The translations under genes were made by a program, and so were the position numbers. Shown here piece by piece: positions 1 through 9,194 of a stretch of 64,000 bases of DNA (position 1 is its first letter; the number at the start of each line of letters is the position of its first letter). Source of the DNA: Runella rosea (GTDB lineage: Bacteria; Bacteroidota; Bacteroidia; Cytophagales; Spirosomataceae); NCBI RefSeq assembly GCF_003325355.1, contig NZ_CP030851.1, positions 1 to 64,000 of the forward strand. Direction: 5' to 3'. The notes under the pieces were generated by a model. The model searched no databases and was not told the origin of the DNA. It saw nothing but the letters and a program-made list of their open reading frames with translations.

Positions 1-1457
1 ATGGAAGGCTGCAAACAAAAAGAACCGCTACCAGAGCCAATCGCTGATTTTTCGTACACTCCGAGTCAGGATCTTGAAGCACCAGTCACCATTACGTTTA
101 TCAATAATTCGCAGAATGCAGATTCTTTTGAGTGGGATTTTGATGATGGGACCAGTTCAACGCAGCGAAATCCAGTAAAGCGATTTACCAAGGGTGGAAG
201 CTATACCGTTACTCTAACTGCAAAAGGGGCAGGAGGAACACAAACTGTATTTGCTACAATCGTAATCGATGAAAATCTATACGGTGGGAATAACGGAAAA
301 ATTGGATTTTGGTCTAAAATCAGTGATGAAGGTTTTACGTCCATTACCATCAACACGGCCAATCAGACTCTAAAAAATTATTGGACAGGTACGCCAGACT
401 GCGCGAGTAGCAGTTTGGCGAGTTTTGCACTTCCTGCGGGTGATTACAATTTTGTTGCAGTCAATGATGACGGTCGTCGTTGGAAAGGGTCAATAAAAGT
501 AATGAGGGGGCAGTGTGCTGTGTGGGAATTAAAGAAAGAAGACGGCGTTGTCTCATTACCGTCGGGAGCAGTTATTCGTTCAACGGCATCTTCACGTAAT
601 GGCCAGACTATTCGATTCACCCTTGACATTGCGATGGTAAATGGTGATAACTCATTGAGTAGCAATTTATCCAAATCAGATTTTTCGATTGGTGGATTTT
701 CAAGCAATGGGGTGAATTATTCATTTGTCAATGATGGGATTCAGGTGGTATCGGGAGGCCCGAATGTGCCCTATTCTGCCTCAATGCTGTTAGACCAAAG
801 CGGCAGTATTTCAGGAACCGACCCCCAAAACCACCGTATTGAAGCCGCTAAGGTTTTTTGTCAATCACTAGGACAGGGCGATAATGTTCATCTAAGTGCT
901 TTTGCAAGTGGAGGTTCAATTCCGTATGAATTAACGGTTTATGGAAACGGATTTAATGCAAATGGCAGTATTTATTTGGGGACGTTGGACAACTTAAAAA
1001 ATCAAACAGGGGAGGAACACCTCTTTATAAGTCTACCTATTCAATGATTGATTATGTCAGTAAAAATGCTCCCAATCAAAATAAGGCATTGGTTGTTTTT
1101 ACGGATGGAGAAGATACAGGCGGAGGTAGAACCCCTGATGATATTATTAAATTCGCTAAGCAGTTGAATATAAAGGTGTTTATGATGGGCCTAGGTAGTG
1201 CCGAAGTTCAAAACCTGGCCTATATCGCTAATCAGACTGGTGGTGCTTTTATGTTTGCTAGGGAAGCACCACAGTTAATGACTATGTTTGGCTCTCTTGG
1301 CAAATTACTGAATGGTACAGCTAATTATTACCGTACTTCGTGGACAATGACCCGTAGCCCTGGCGTAGGTACATCGGGTACATATTGGGTCACGAGTTCG
1401 GTGCAGGTTAAAATTGGTGGGCGAACTGTCTACGTTCCATTTAGAGTAGATTATTAA
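1..1457 (+). CDS. PKD + von Willebrand A domain lipoprotein (5'-partial, frameshifted)
   Basis: Probable surface lipoprotein that binds ligands through a metal-dependent VWA domain. The first residues read MEGCKQKE; the early Cys followed by a charged stretch looks like the end of a lipobox, so the true start and signal peptide probably lie left of the window. Residues ~15-85 form a PKD/Ig-like fold (EWDFDDG). The VWA MIDAS starts at DQSGSIS near residue 265 and its second half contains VVFTDGEDTGG. The frame breaks at the four Gs at 1009-1012; a fifth G joins both parts into about 485 residues reading TGGGTPLYKSTYS across the junction. It is followed after 28 bp by an FHA-domain gene in the same direction. 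Domain calls come from visible motifs; ligand and partner are unknown. Confidence 0.8.
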
Positions 1458-1485
1458 AAAATGAATGTAATTTCTAGAGGTATTT

Positions 1486-2220
1486 ATGAGTAGTCAGGCC
1501 AAGCGTGTGACAGTCGGGCGGAAGCCGGGAAATACGATTGTATTAACCAATGCAGACGTAAGCGGCGACCATGCCATATTAACCCTTATTGATGCTCTAA
1601 CCAATCGGTGGGAAATTCAGGATGTTGGGTCAAGGAACGGCACGTTTGTGGACGGGCAACGTATTTTGCGTAAAGAAGTGACCCCTCAAAATAAAATCAC
1701 CTTTGGTCAAACCCCTCTCATTTGGGATCAACTTGCTATTGTCTCTCACAAACCTGCTGCAAAAAAACAATCCATTGCTGATGAGTCCAAAACGCAGGAA
1801 TTGAAGATTGAATTTTTTGAGTTGCCAATCGGCGAAAAATTGAAGAATGTCTACGAGGATTTTATGGACAAAAAAAGCCGTATAGAAGAGATACAGAAGC
1901 AGGAAGCGTTAAATGCCCGGTATCAATCTTTAGGTATTCCGATTGCAGCTTTGTTCGGGGCTTCCGTAGGATTCTTACCCCCAGAATACCGTTATATTTC
2001 AATTGTTGGGACTGTGATTTCCTTAACTATTGCGGTTTGGTCTTTCGTGAAATCAAAGAAGTTTACTGTGGAGAAAAAAAAGCTCAATATGACAAAATTA
2101 ACAGAGCAGTACGATATTAATTACCGCTGCCCTTATTGCCAAGTTAGAATCAATGACCCTTATCCCGTACTTCGGCAAATTAAAAATTGCCGAAGCTGCA
2201 AAAAAACACTTATTTCTTAA
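1486..2220 (+). CDS. FHA-domain membrane protein with C-terminal zinc ribbon
   Basis: The N-terminus (residues ~8-85) is a forkhead-associated domain, which reads phosphothreonine: it has VGRKPGN, the SGDHA motif and SRNGTFVDG. A charged linker follows, then two hydrophobic segments (about residues 148-185) likely to form a membrane hairpin, and a C-terminal zinc ribbon with CPYC and CRSC pairs. Start chosen at the ATG before MSSQAKRV. It lies in a same-strand run with a second FHA protein, a PP2C phosphatase and a caspase-like protein, so it probably docks a phosphorylated partner at the membrane. The kinase at 19441-20922 is the only kinase of that type seen here and is a candidate partner by inference. 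Confidence 0.8.
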   Translation: MSSQAKRVTVGRKPGNTIVLTNADVSGDHAILTLIDALTNRWEIQDVGSRNGTFVDGQRILRKEVTPQNKITFGQTPLIWDQLAIVSHKPAAKKQSIADESKTQELKIEFFELPIGEKLKNVYEDFMDKKSRIEEIQKQEALNARYQSLGIPIAALFGASVGFLPPEYRYISIVGTVISLTIAVWSFVKSKKFTVEKKKLNMTKLTEQYDINYRCPYCQVRINDPYPVLRQIKNCRSCKKTLIS

Positions 2221-2236
2221 ACCCGATTTAAAATAT

Positions 2237-3604
2237 ATGAACCCTATTGATTTCGAGAAAACACAGATATTTGCCAATAAAGCAAAAGCTGCAGCAACGC
2301 CTCCGTCACCTCCGCTGGTACCCCAAATGCCCTCCGTACCGCAGGTAGCAGCCGCTAAATCAAAACCAAATGTAAAAAAGCTCACTAAAGAAGAAAAAAT
2401 TCTTTTGGCTACTGGAGGTGTTTTGTCAATAGGGCTGGGTGCTATTGTATTTGCAAGCTTCTCGGACTCCGTCGTTGCTGTTCCTGTAGTTGCAACCACC
2501 ACCACTTTGCCAGATACGGCACCAGTGATAGAAACGGAACCGACAAAAACACCAGATAAGCCGATAACGACTCCTGCGCCTCATCATACTGTTCCTACTC
2601 ACCATACGGCCCATTCAAACAGTACTGCTAACGGCACAGCACATTCACTGATTGATATTCCCGAAGAACCGCAGGTTTCGGATAAAGTTTCGGACGAAAT
2701 GTCTTTTGACGAAGCGTTTAAGGCCGCGAGGAATGACGTAGGTCCAGGAGGGCTTTTTGTCTGGAATGAAACGTATTATGGCACTTTCAGCGAAAGTGAA
2801 TGGGAGAGTCTCCCAGAAGCTAAAAAAGAACAGTGGATTACAGCAGTTGAACCCGTAATTGACCCGATAGTTCCAGTGGAAGATCCTATTGCCAAAGATG
2901 AACATGTAGTAATAGCCGACAGAGGAGAGATTACTTGGACGGGTATTGATAAAAACGGAGACGGATTTGCTGAAGTGTTGACTGCCCGTGTGCAGGGACA
3001 ACCTCCCATAGTGATGATGGATGCTGACAATGACGGTATGCTCGACACGCGCTATTTTTTGGATACAACAACAGGGCAAGTTGCCTCGGCGCCTATGGAG
3101 CAAACTGTGATGGAAATGAGCGATGTCAATGACATTCCTCAAATAGAAGCAGGAAGCTCTTTTCATAACGCACATTATGAAAACACCCGCGGGAACGAAG
3201 ATATTGCAGTGTCAATTTTTGAAAAAGACGGGATCTACCTTGTTGCGATTGATATGGATGGAGATGCGTTAATGGATATTTTTTCTTTGAACGCGGATGG
3301 TGAACAACCTTTTGTAGCAATGGATATGGATAATGACGGGCAGGTAGAAACGGGCTATGTATATAGTTCAGAGCATAACATGGTAGTATCGAGTGAAAAC
3401 GAGCCGATGGAGCCTTTTGCCATACCTCCACAAGAGCTTTTTGGAGAAGAAACATACACCGCAGATGCTGATATTGACATGGATGATGATACCAATGATG
3501 ATGACGATTCGGCAGACCAATATGCCCAATCTGACACACACGGTAATACGGAGGAAAATTATTTCAACAACCAGTCGGATGCAGCTGACGATTTTGTGGC
3601 TTAA
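2237..3604 (+). CDS. Single-pass membrane protein with Asp-rich calcium-loop-like repeats
   Basis: No named family recognised. From the ATG at 2237 it gives 455 residues; an upstream in-frame start at 2153 would overlap the previous gene and is rejected. It has a Pro/Ala-rich cytoplasmic stretch, one transmembrane segment near residues 80-105, a Thr/Pro/His-rich linker, then repeats resembling EF-hand or dockerin loops (DKNGDGFAEV, DADNDGML, DMDGDALMDI, DMDNDGQVET). The tail is very acidic (DMDDDTNDDDDSAD). The paired DxDxDG loops suggest calcium binding outside the inner membrane. It sits between two FHA-domain genes, 16 bp before the next start, so it is probably part of that operon. Confidence 0.7.
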   Translation: MNPIDFEKTQIFANKAKAAATPPSPPLVPQMPSVPQVAAAKSKPNVKKLTKEEKILLATGGVLSIGLGAIVFASFSDSVVAVPVVATTTTLPDTAPVIETEPTKTPDKPITTPAPHHTVPTHHTAHSNSTANGTAHSLIDIPEEPQVSDKVSDEMSFDEAFKAARNDVGPGGLFVWNETYYGTFSESEWESLPEAKKEQWITAVEPVIDPIVPVEDPIAKDEHVVIADRGEITWTGIDKNGDGFAEVLTARVQGQPPIVMMDADNDGMLDTRYFLDTTTGQVASAPMEQTVMEMSDVNDIPQIEAGSSFHNAHYENTRGNEDIAVSIFEKDGIYLVAIDMDGDALMDIFSLNADGEQPFVAMDMDNDGQVETGYVYSSEHNMVVSSENEPMEPFAIPPQELFGEETYTADADIDMDDDTNDDDDSADQYAQSDTHGNTEENYFNNQSDAADDFVA

Positions 3605-3619
3605 TGCTCAATAGATTTT

Positions 3620-4327
3620 ATGGAAATTACGTGTAAAAAGTGTAAGTCAAGGCTGAAAATTGTCAATAGCAGCAGTCCAATCGTAAAATGTGGCAACTGT
3701 GGTTATCCTAATCCAGTTGTTGTGAGTCCTCCAAAAGCTGGAGAAGAAAATATACCGCCCGTACCACCCACGGCCAAAGCGGTCCCCACACCAGCTCCTT
3801 TTTCGCCTTCTAATCCAACCCCAAGACCTATTGTTGGGGGGGGCTTACCTAGTCAGTCTGCTAATTCAGTAAACCCTCCAAAGCAGGAACTTGGGTGGCT
3901 GGTCGTACACGACGAAAATGCTCCAGAGCAAACCCACACGCTTCGAGTGGGAAGGCAAGTGATTGGGAGGCAAAATACCACGGCTCCCTGTGATATTATG
4001 ATTACTACTCAAGATGTTTATATGAGTCGTAATCATTGTATTCTGGAAGTAAAGCCCAGCCGAACAGGTGGTTTTGAGTATTTGCTCTCAGATCGAAAAA
4101 TGACTAATGGAATACCCGAATTAATGAGCGCAAACGGCACATTTGTCAATGCATTTGAAAATCCGCTTCAACCCAATGATATGGTGTATCTGAATGATGG
4201 TGATACAATTCAATTAGGCCAAACTAAGGTGGTTATTAAAACAATCAGAACCGTGACCAATGCCGATGACGCCACTCGCTTGGTAAGGGATACCGAATAT
4301 ACTCCGACCGTATTTATTAAAAACTAA
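3620..4327 (+). CDS. Zinc-ribbon + FHA-domain protein
   Basis: Cytosolic phosphothreonine-reader. The N-terminus is a zinc ribbon (CKKCKSRL and CGNCGYPN), followed by a Pro-rich linker (residues ~35-90) and a C-terminal FHA domain (residues ~95-225) with VGRQVIGR, SRNHC and ANGTFVN. The order is the reverse of the gene at 1486. No membrane segment is visible. The next gene, a PP2C phosphatase, begins 8 bp after the stop, which suggests co-translation. FHA proteins next to Ser/Thr phosphatases are typical of threonine-phosphorylation switches, such as the Fha/PppA pair of some T6SS clusters; that role here is inferred. Confidence 0.82.
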   Translation: MEITCKKCKSRLKIVNSSSPIVKCGNCGYPNPVVVSPPKAGEENIPPVPPTAKAVPTPAPFSPSNPTPRPIVGGGLPSQSANSVNPPKQELGWLVVHDENAPEQTHTLRVGRQVIGRQNTTAPCDIMITTQDVYMSRNHCILEVKPSRTGGFEYLLSDRKMTNGIPELMSANGTFVNAFENPLQPNDMVYLNDGDTIQLGQTKVVIKTIRTVTNADDATRLVRDTEYTPTVFIKN

Positions 4328-4335
4328 GTAATCAA

Positions 4336-5928
4336 ATGAAAGTTAATATTTGTCAGCCCGTAGGGTTCACAGAACTTGGAGGACGTACTAATAATGAAGA
4401 CAGCGTGTACCCTGAACTTCTTGAGGTATCTTCTAAACAACGATTATTCCTGGTATGCGATGGAGTGGGAGGGCAACATAAAGGGGAAGTAGCTAGTGAA
4501 TTGGCTTGTGCATCTATTGCTCGTTTTTTTGAACAAAATCTGGTTGAGGTTCCTGATGAAAAATATATTCTATCGGCTCTAAAATACACTGCCGAACAGT
4601 TTGCCCAAAAAGAACTCGAAGATCCTGAAACCCATGGAATGGCTACCACTTTTACCTTGTTGCATTTCAATGAAGCAGGTGCCACCATTGCTCATTTAGG
4701 AGATAGTCGTATTTACCAAATCAGAGAAGGGGCGGTTATACGGGTTTCGGAAGACCATAAATTGGTCAATGAATTGGTTCGTGATGGTCATATTACGGCC
4801 GATGAAGCATTGACTCATACTCAACGTAACGTTATTACAAAGGTGATTGCCGCTGACCGTTTTGATATTCCAGACGTAAAAATCATTAACGACGTGCAGG
4901 CTGGAGATTATTTTTTCCTTTGCACCGACGGAGTACTGGAGCAGATATATGATGATCTGTTGATTTACCATCTGCACACAACCGACGATAATACCCTTAG
5001 CAATGCTGAAAAGCTAGAAAATCTCCGTCAGGAATGTGTTGGAAAAACACGGGATAACTTTACTGCTTATTTGATTCAGATAGAATCTGTTACGGGCGAA
5101 TTAAAGCCAGAATATAAAGTTGATCTGCCGATTTTGAACGCCATTTCCGAAACTCCGGTGGCGATGCCCATTGAATCATTGAAAGGTAAAATACACTACG
5201 AAGAAGATTCTCCGACCGAATTTACCCGACCTGCAGTACGAAGTATTCATTCGTCGGAAATATACTTAGCTCCTGAACAACCGCCTTTGGAAGAACTCAA
5301 GCCCGCGTCCAAAAAACCAAAAGAACTCAACCTTATTCAATTTGCGATTGGCATTCTGATAGGTATAGTGGCCGCAGGAGGAGGGGTTTGGTATTGGATG
5401 AATAAAAATGGAAAAACAGATGAAAAGAAGATAGATATTGTTGAGGTTTTAAAGTCCTCAAAAGATACTTTAAGTGTAAAGGTTGATAAGACGACCACAA
5501 AGCCGATTTCGAGTCCTCCTGTTAATAAACAAAAAATGGACTCTAAGGAGGAATCTTTCAAAGAAGAATCAATTGTAACTTCAAAAAAATATAAGTTTTC
5601 GATTATTAAAGTTAATGGAAAATACTATGCCAAAGAGAAAACAAACAAAAAAGAAATTATTTACGATGAATTGGTTAATCAGGTAGACAATGTAGCTTAT
5701 ATGTATTCATTTCCCAATTCAAATAAAAAATCATATCTCTATCTGGTTAAGCCTGACAAAAGAATTGAAAATGTTGATAGGGTTCTGTCAATATTAGCGC
5801 ATGAAGTTACCTATGAGGTGAGCGGTAAAACGCGGAAAGTTGACCCAAGAGATGGGAAAGAAATAAGCCCTTCTGCCAAAGAAATGCTCGAAAAAGAAGG
5901 AGAAAAGAAAAAGGTTGACCCCGTGTAG
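4336..5928 (+). CDS. PP2C-family Ser/Thr phosphatase, membrane-anchored
   Basis: Metal-dependent protein phosphatase that removes phosphate from Ser/Thr. Motifs of the PPM/PP2C fold are in order: RTNNEDS near residue 16, CDGVGGQHKGE (~40-50), HLGDSR (~120) and CTDGVLE (~196), all holding the aspartates that bind the two metals. The phosphatase domain is followed by a linker, one transmembrane helix near residues 333-355 and a ~175-residue C-terminal domain with no recognised family, presumably periplasmic. This layout is like bacterial PrpC/Stp enzymes with an added sensor tail. It lies 8 bp after a FHA-domain gene and before a caspase-like gene. It is likely to oppose the Ser/Thr kinase at 19441. 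Confidence 0.88.
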   Translation: MKVNICQPVGFTELGGRTNNEDSVYPELLEVSSKQRLFLVCDGVGGQHKGEVASELACASIARFFEQNLVEVPDEKYILSALKYTAEQFAQKELEDPETHGMATTFTLLHFNEAGATIAHLGDSRIYQIREGAVIRVSEDHKLVNELVRDGHITADEALTHTQRNVITKVIAADRFDIPDVKIINDVQAGDYFFLCTDGVLEQIYDDLLIYHLHTTDDNTLSNAEKLENLRQECVGKTRDNFTAYLIQIESVTGELKPEYKVDLPILNAISETPVAMPIESLKGKIHYEEDSPTEFTRPAVRSIHSSEIYLAPEQPPLEELKPASKKPKELNLIQFAIGILIGIVAAGGGVWYWMNKNGKTDEKKIDIVEVLKSSKDTLSVKVDKTTTKPISSPPVNKQKMDSKEESFKEESIVTSKKYKFSIIKVNGKYYAKEKTNKKEIIYDELVNQVDNVAYMYSFPNSNKKSYLYLVKPDKRIENVDRVLSILAHEVTYEVSGKTRKVDPRDGKEISPSAKEMLEKEGEKKKVDPV

Positions 5929-5983
5929 ATTTCGCAGATAGTTGACTCACTTTAGCTACGGGCACTATACAAATTACTATTTC

Positions 5984-6775
5984 ATGTCGACCTATTTAAA
6001 ATTTTTTGTTCTTATATCTGGCATTTTAGGGCTTTATTTGAACGTACAAGCAGGAACAACCTATGCCGTAGTCGTTGGTATTTCTGACTATCAAAAATTT
6101 CAGCCTAGCAAGGGAGACCTGCTTTTTGCAAGTAGGGATGCTGAATTATTTTATCGTTACCTCACCGACCCACAGGGAAGAAATGTACCTCGTGAAAATG
6201 TCATTCTGCTTACTGAAGAAGAAGCAACAAAATCCAATATTCTTGCAGCATTAGAAATTTTTGCGCAAGCTAAACCAGAAGATCAGGTTATCTTTTTCTT
6301 CTCTGGTCACGGCAATTCAGGCGTTTTTCTGCCCTATGAAAGCAGCGGAATCAAACCGTTATTGACCCACCGTGAAATAAAACAGGCATTTCGGAATTCC
6401 CACGCTCGCCTTAAACTTTGTTTAGTCGATGCCTGTAAATCAGGAACAATTGAGATTAAAAGCTTGCCACCGAGTGAATACAAAGAAGAATTGTCCGCTA
6501 CCAATGTTATTGTATTTTTATCTTCGTTGTCGGACGAACTTTCGGTAGAATATGGGCGACTTGGGCAGGGTGTTTTTACCTATTTTTTATTGAAAGCACT
6601 TCGTGGAAAAGCAGATAGAGACCAAGATAAAGCAATTACGGCCTTTGAGTTGTATCAATATGTCAGCAAGAATGTGCGTAACTACTCTGTGAAATTCAAC
6701 TTTCAGCATAAAGAACAACACCCAACGATGTACGGAAAATTTCCAAAAGACCTGCCGCTTGCCGAATATCGTTAA
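5984..6775 (+). CDS. Caspase-like (peptidase C14) exported protein
   Basis: Caspase/metacaspase-fold cysteine peptidase. The start at 5984 gives a signal peptide (MSTYLKFFVLISGILGLYL...); an earlier TTG at 5942 is less likely. The p20-like domain begins at YAVVVGISDY; the catalytic His is in FFSGHGN (~residue 107) and the catalytic Cys in VDACKSG (~149). Family members cleave after Arg/Lys or Asp; specificity cannot be read from this sequence. It is the last plus-strand gene of the FHA/PP2C run and ends 3 bp before the convergent gene's stop, with no visible terminator hairpin. It may process a partner within the envelope complex; this is inference. Confidence 0.85.
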   Translation: MSTYLKFFVLISGILGLYLNVQAGTTYAVVVGISDYQKFQPSKGDLLFASRDAELFYRYLTDPQGRNVPRENVILLTEEEATKSNILAALEIFAQAKPEDQVIFFFSGHGNSGVFLPYESSGIKPLLTHREIKQAFRNSHARLKLCLVDACKSGTIEIKSLPPSEYKEELSATNVIVFLSSLSDELSVEYGRLGQGVFTYFLLKALRGKADRDQDKAITAFELYQYVSKNVRNYSVKFNFQHKEQHPTMYGKFPKDLPLAEYR

Positions 6776-6778
6776 GTG

Positions 6779-7864
6779 TTATCTTATTTCTCTCCCAGTA
6801 GTGTCGATAGTTAGTTTTTTCATTCCCAATTCAACTTTGGCTTTCCCTTTTTTAAATTCTCCCGCTTTCGAATATTGGAATGGAATAACCAACGTGCCTT
6901 GTCTGTCAATATATCCCCAAATCCCTACTCCATCCTGACATACAGGGGCCAGGCCTTCTTGATCAGAAAACAAGCCTATATCACAGAAAGAAGGTTGGAC
7001 GAGTATGCGTTTATCATTGTCGGCATCTTTTAAAAGCCCCCATTTTTCATCCACATAAAATTTTTTTAAAATTCGATCAGAACTTACTGCCTTTTGCTGA
7101 GCTTTTACTACATCGGGGCTGTAATAATCCAGTACTTGTGTTGATTCGGCAATATCATTGATGATTGTGATATTATTGGAATCATCCAAGTCTGTGATTT
7201 CATTATAAAATTTTATTAATTTGATATACACTTTCCAATTTTTCTTTGCTCTCTCAATTTGTAATAAAGCTACCCGCTTTTTCTCTTTTGGTGTGGTGAA
7301 TACAAAGCCATTGCGAGCAACTCCGTCATAGTTGATTGTAAAGAACACCTTTATGGTTAAGGAATCTTTGGGTGAGACCTGCATTATTTTTGTAAGTCCA
7401 ATATCGGTTAACGTAACCTTTTTGTTTGCATTGGGCTCATCACCGTTATCGCTTAATCCAAAAGCAACCGCTAAGTCTCTGAAATATTTCTCTACAAGTA
7501 TATCCCGCTTATCAGGTGGCAAATCGGCTAATTCTTCAATGGCAAAATCATTCTCAATGATGACCGAATCATTTACAAATTTTCTTGCTTCAAATATAGG
7601 ACTGACCAAGTTCTCCTGTATTCTTTTACGATCATCGGAGGTTGAGGTCAAAATTGCGTTATAATCACTCTCCAGACTGCGAATTACTTCCAGAGCTTTA
7701 TCTCTGATTATTTTTTCATCTGATTTAGTAATTACCCTTTTTGATTGACCAAAAACGAATCCACTCCCCATAATGTATATGCTGGCGAGAAAAAAAATAA
7801 ATCTAATGCACATGGGTAGTTCTATGTGATTACGAGAAAATATCCTTTTTAATTTTTTTTTCAT
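6779..7864 (-). CDS. Exported WG-repeat protein
   Basis: An N-terminal hydrophobic segment (after the second Met, MCIRFIFFLASIY) predicts export; the start at 7864 leaves a basic leader and an internal start at codon 18 is possible. The middle (~residues 50-260) is alpha/beta rich without a recognised family. The C-terminal ~90 residues are WG/KWG-type repeats (EKWGLL, GIWGYIDRQGT, LVIPFQY). These beta-hairpin repeats are common in Bacteroidota surface proteins and probably mediate protein binding. It overlaps the OmpA-like gene upstream by 4 bp (ATGA), so the two are translationally coupled. Function unknown. Confidence 0.72.
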   Translation of the reverse strand: MKKKLKRIFSRNHIELPMCIRFIFFLASIYIMGSGFVFGQSKRVITKSDEKIIRDKALEVIRSLESDYNAILTSTSDDRKRIQENLVSPIFEARKFVNDSVIIENDFAIEELADLPPDKRDILVEKYFRDLAVAFGLSDNGDEPNANKKVTLTDIGLTKIMQVSPKDSLTIKVFFTINYDGVARNGFVFTTPKEKKRVALLQIERAKKNWKVYIKLIKFYNEITDLDDSNNITIINDIAESTQVLDYYSPDVVKAQQKAVSSDRILKKFYVDEKWGLLKDADNDKRILVQPSFCDIGLFSDQEGLAPVCQDGVGIWGYIDRQGTLVIPFQYSKAGEFKKGKAKVELGMKKLTIDTTGREIR

Positions 7865-9183
7865 TTTGATAGACTAACAGTGTCCACTAAAAACTTTATT
7901 TCGACCCGCCGGTTTAACGCCTTTGTATTTTCTTTGTCGTTGGCAGCAGCGGGGGAGTTTTCGCCCATGGCATACCACTTCAACTGGGTTTCTGCTACTC
8001 CGCGGGAAACCAAATAATGAACCGTAACTTTTGCCCGAAATTCTGAAAGAGTTTTATTCAAGAAACTATCACCTACATTGTCAGTGAATCCAGTGATTTG
8101 GGCGGTAACCGTAGGATACGACACCAAAAAATTGGCGATGGAGTCCAAGGATGCCTTCGCTTTCGGTAATAGTTCATAATGACTTTGTTCAAAGTAAATG
8201 ATCTGAAACGGCGGTACCGACATCGGCTGTATGGACGTGGGCTTTTGAACAGGATGTGGTATTATAGGGGGAGGGACGATAGCCTGTGAAATCTGCAAAT
8301 GAATGAAATTAAGCCCATCAGAAGGCTTAATTTTTTGTTCAAAAAATTGGGAGTTTAAGGTTCCTTTAAGGTTGTATATTTCATTAGGACTCAGGGCTAC
8401 CACCGCATATCTGTTATTTATTACCGAGGGCAGTATCTTAGCACCCGTTTTAGTGAAAATTTCTACCTTCAGTGCTCCCGTTGCGTCATGGCTATCGGCC
8501 GAAAATGCTACGAACGTCAGCATCTTACTCAGCGAAATTTCGTATACCGAGCTTTTATTGTCGAGTTGGTCAATGATAAGGTTGCCGTTGTAGGTTTGAT
8601 AACCATTGGCATTTACAATAACTGCAATAATGTCCTCCTGATCAAAAACTACTTTTTCGCCTTTTGAAGCTTGGGTTAAAGAAAGACACTTTTTTTTATC
8701 ACTTTTTGTGTAAATCAGGCAAATTTCGCCTTTTACTGGATTCTTGGTTTGTACATCTACCAACTTAAAATACCGGGTTGCTATACCTGTCGATTGTGAT
8801 TCGGCATTATTTAAGACCAACTGTGTTTGCTCGGACTGAAAATAAGGCCGGTCGTTGGTTTGCTTATCAACTGCGTAAAGGTCTAGGTTTAAGAAGTAGG
8901 TTTGCGTTTCGGTATTGCCCGAAAGAGGCATTGTCACTGTTCTGAACCCCTCTTTTTCCACTGACAGCGACGTAGCAGTGCAGGGAAGCTGCACCGAAAA
9001 AAAACCATCCTGATTACTGTTTCCTATGTTTTTGCGATTTCCTTCCAGTTTTACCGAAAGCCGGACTGAAAGTGGTTTTTTAGTTAACGCATCTAAAATT
9101 GTCCCCTTTAATGTTACACATTGCCCCAGAATGATTTGGGGTAGGCATACCATCATACTCAAAAGGAGAGATTTCCTATCCAT
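7861..9183 (-). CDS. OmpA-family protein with carboxypeptidase-regulatory-like domain
   Basis: Signal peptide (MDRKSLLLSMMVC...ILGQ), then a carboxypeptidase-regulatory/Cna-B-like beta domain (~residues 20-105; LKGTILDALTKKPL), a long beta-rich middle, and a C-terminal OmpA-like peptidoglycan-binding domain (~residues 325-440). The OmpA domain has FTDNVGDSFLN, LSEFRAKVTVHYLV and ALNRRVEIKF. It should anchor an outer-membrane or periplasmic assembly to the cell wall. Similar modules are used by gliding/T9SS and T6SS systems. It overlaps the WG-repeat gene by 4 bp and follows the next upstream gene after 11 bp, so 18.1-6.8 kb probably forms one operon or a few coupled ones. Confidence 0.85.
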   Translation of the reverse strand: MDRKSLLLSMMVCLPQIILGQCVTLKGTILDALTKKPLSVRLSVKLEGNRKNIGNSNQDGFFSVQLPCTATSLSVEKEGFRTVTMPLSGNTETQTYFLNLDLYAVDKQTNDRPYFQSEQTQLVLNNAESQSTGIATRYFKLVDVQTKNPVKGEICLIYTKSDKKKCLSLTQASKGEKVVFDQEDIIAVIVNANGYQTYNGNLIIDQLDNKSSVYEISLSKMLTFVAFSADSHDATGALKVEIFTKTGAKILPSVINNRYAVVALSPNEIYNLKGTLNSQFFEQKIKPSDGLNFIHLQISQAIVPPPIIPHPVQKPTSIQPMSVPPFQIIYFEQSHYELLPKAKASLDSIANFLVSYPTVTAQITGFTDNVGDSFLNKTLSEFRAKVTVHYLVSRGVAETQLKWYAMGENSPAAANDKENTKALNRRVEIKFLVDTVSLSK

Positions 9184-9194
9184 AAGTTGTCAAT

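Noticed and set aside
3393-3614. 73-codon Met-rich plus-strand ORF
   Set aside because: Out-of-frame shadow of the Asp-rich repeats (GATGAT runs read as ATGATG).
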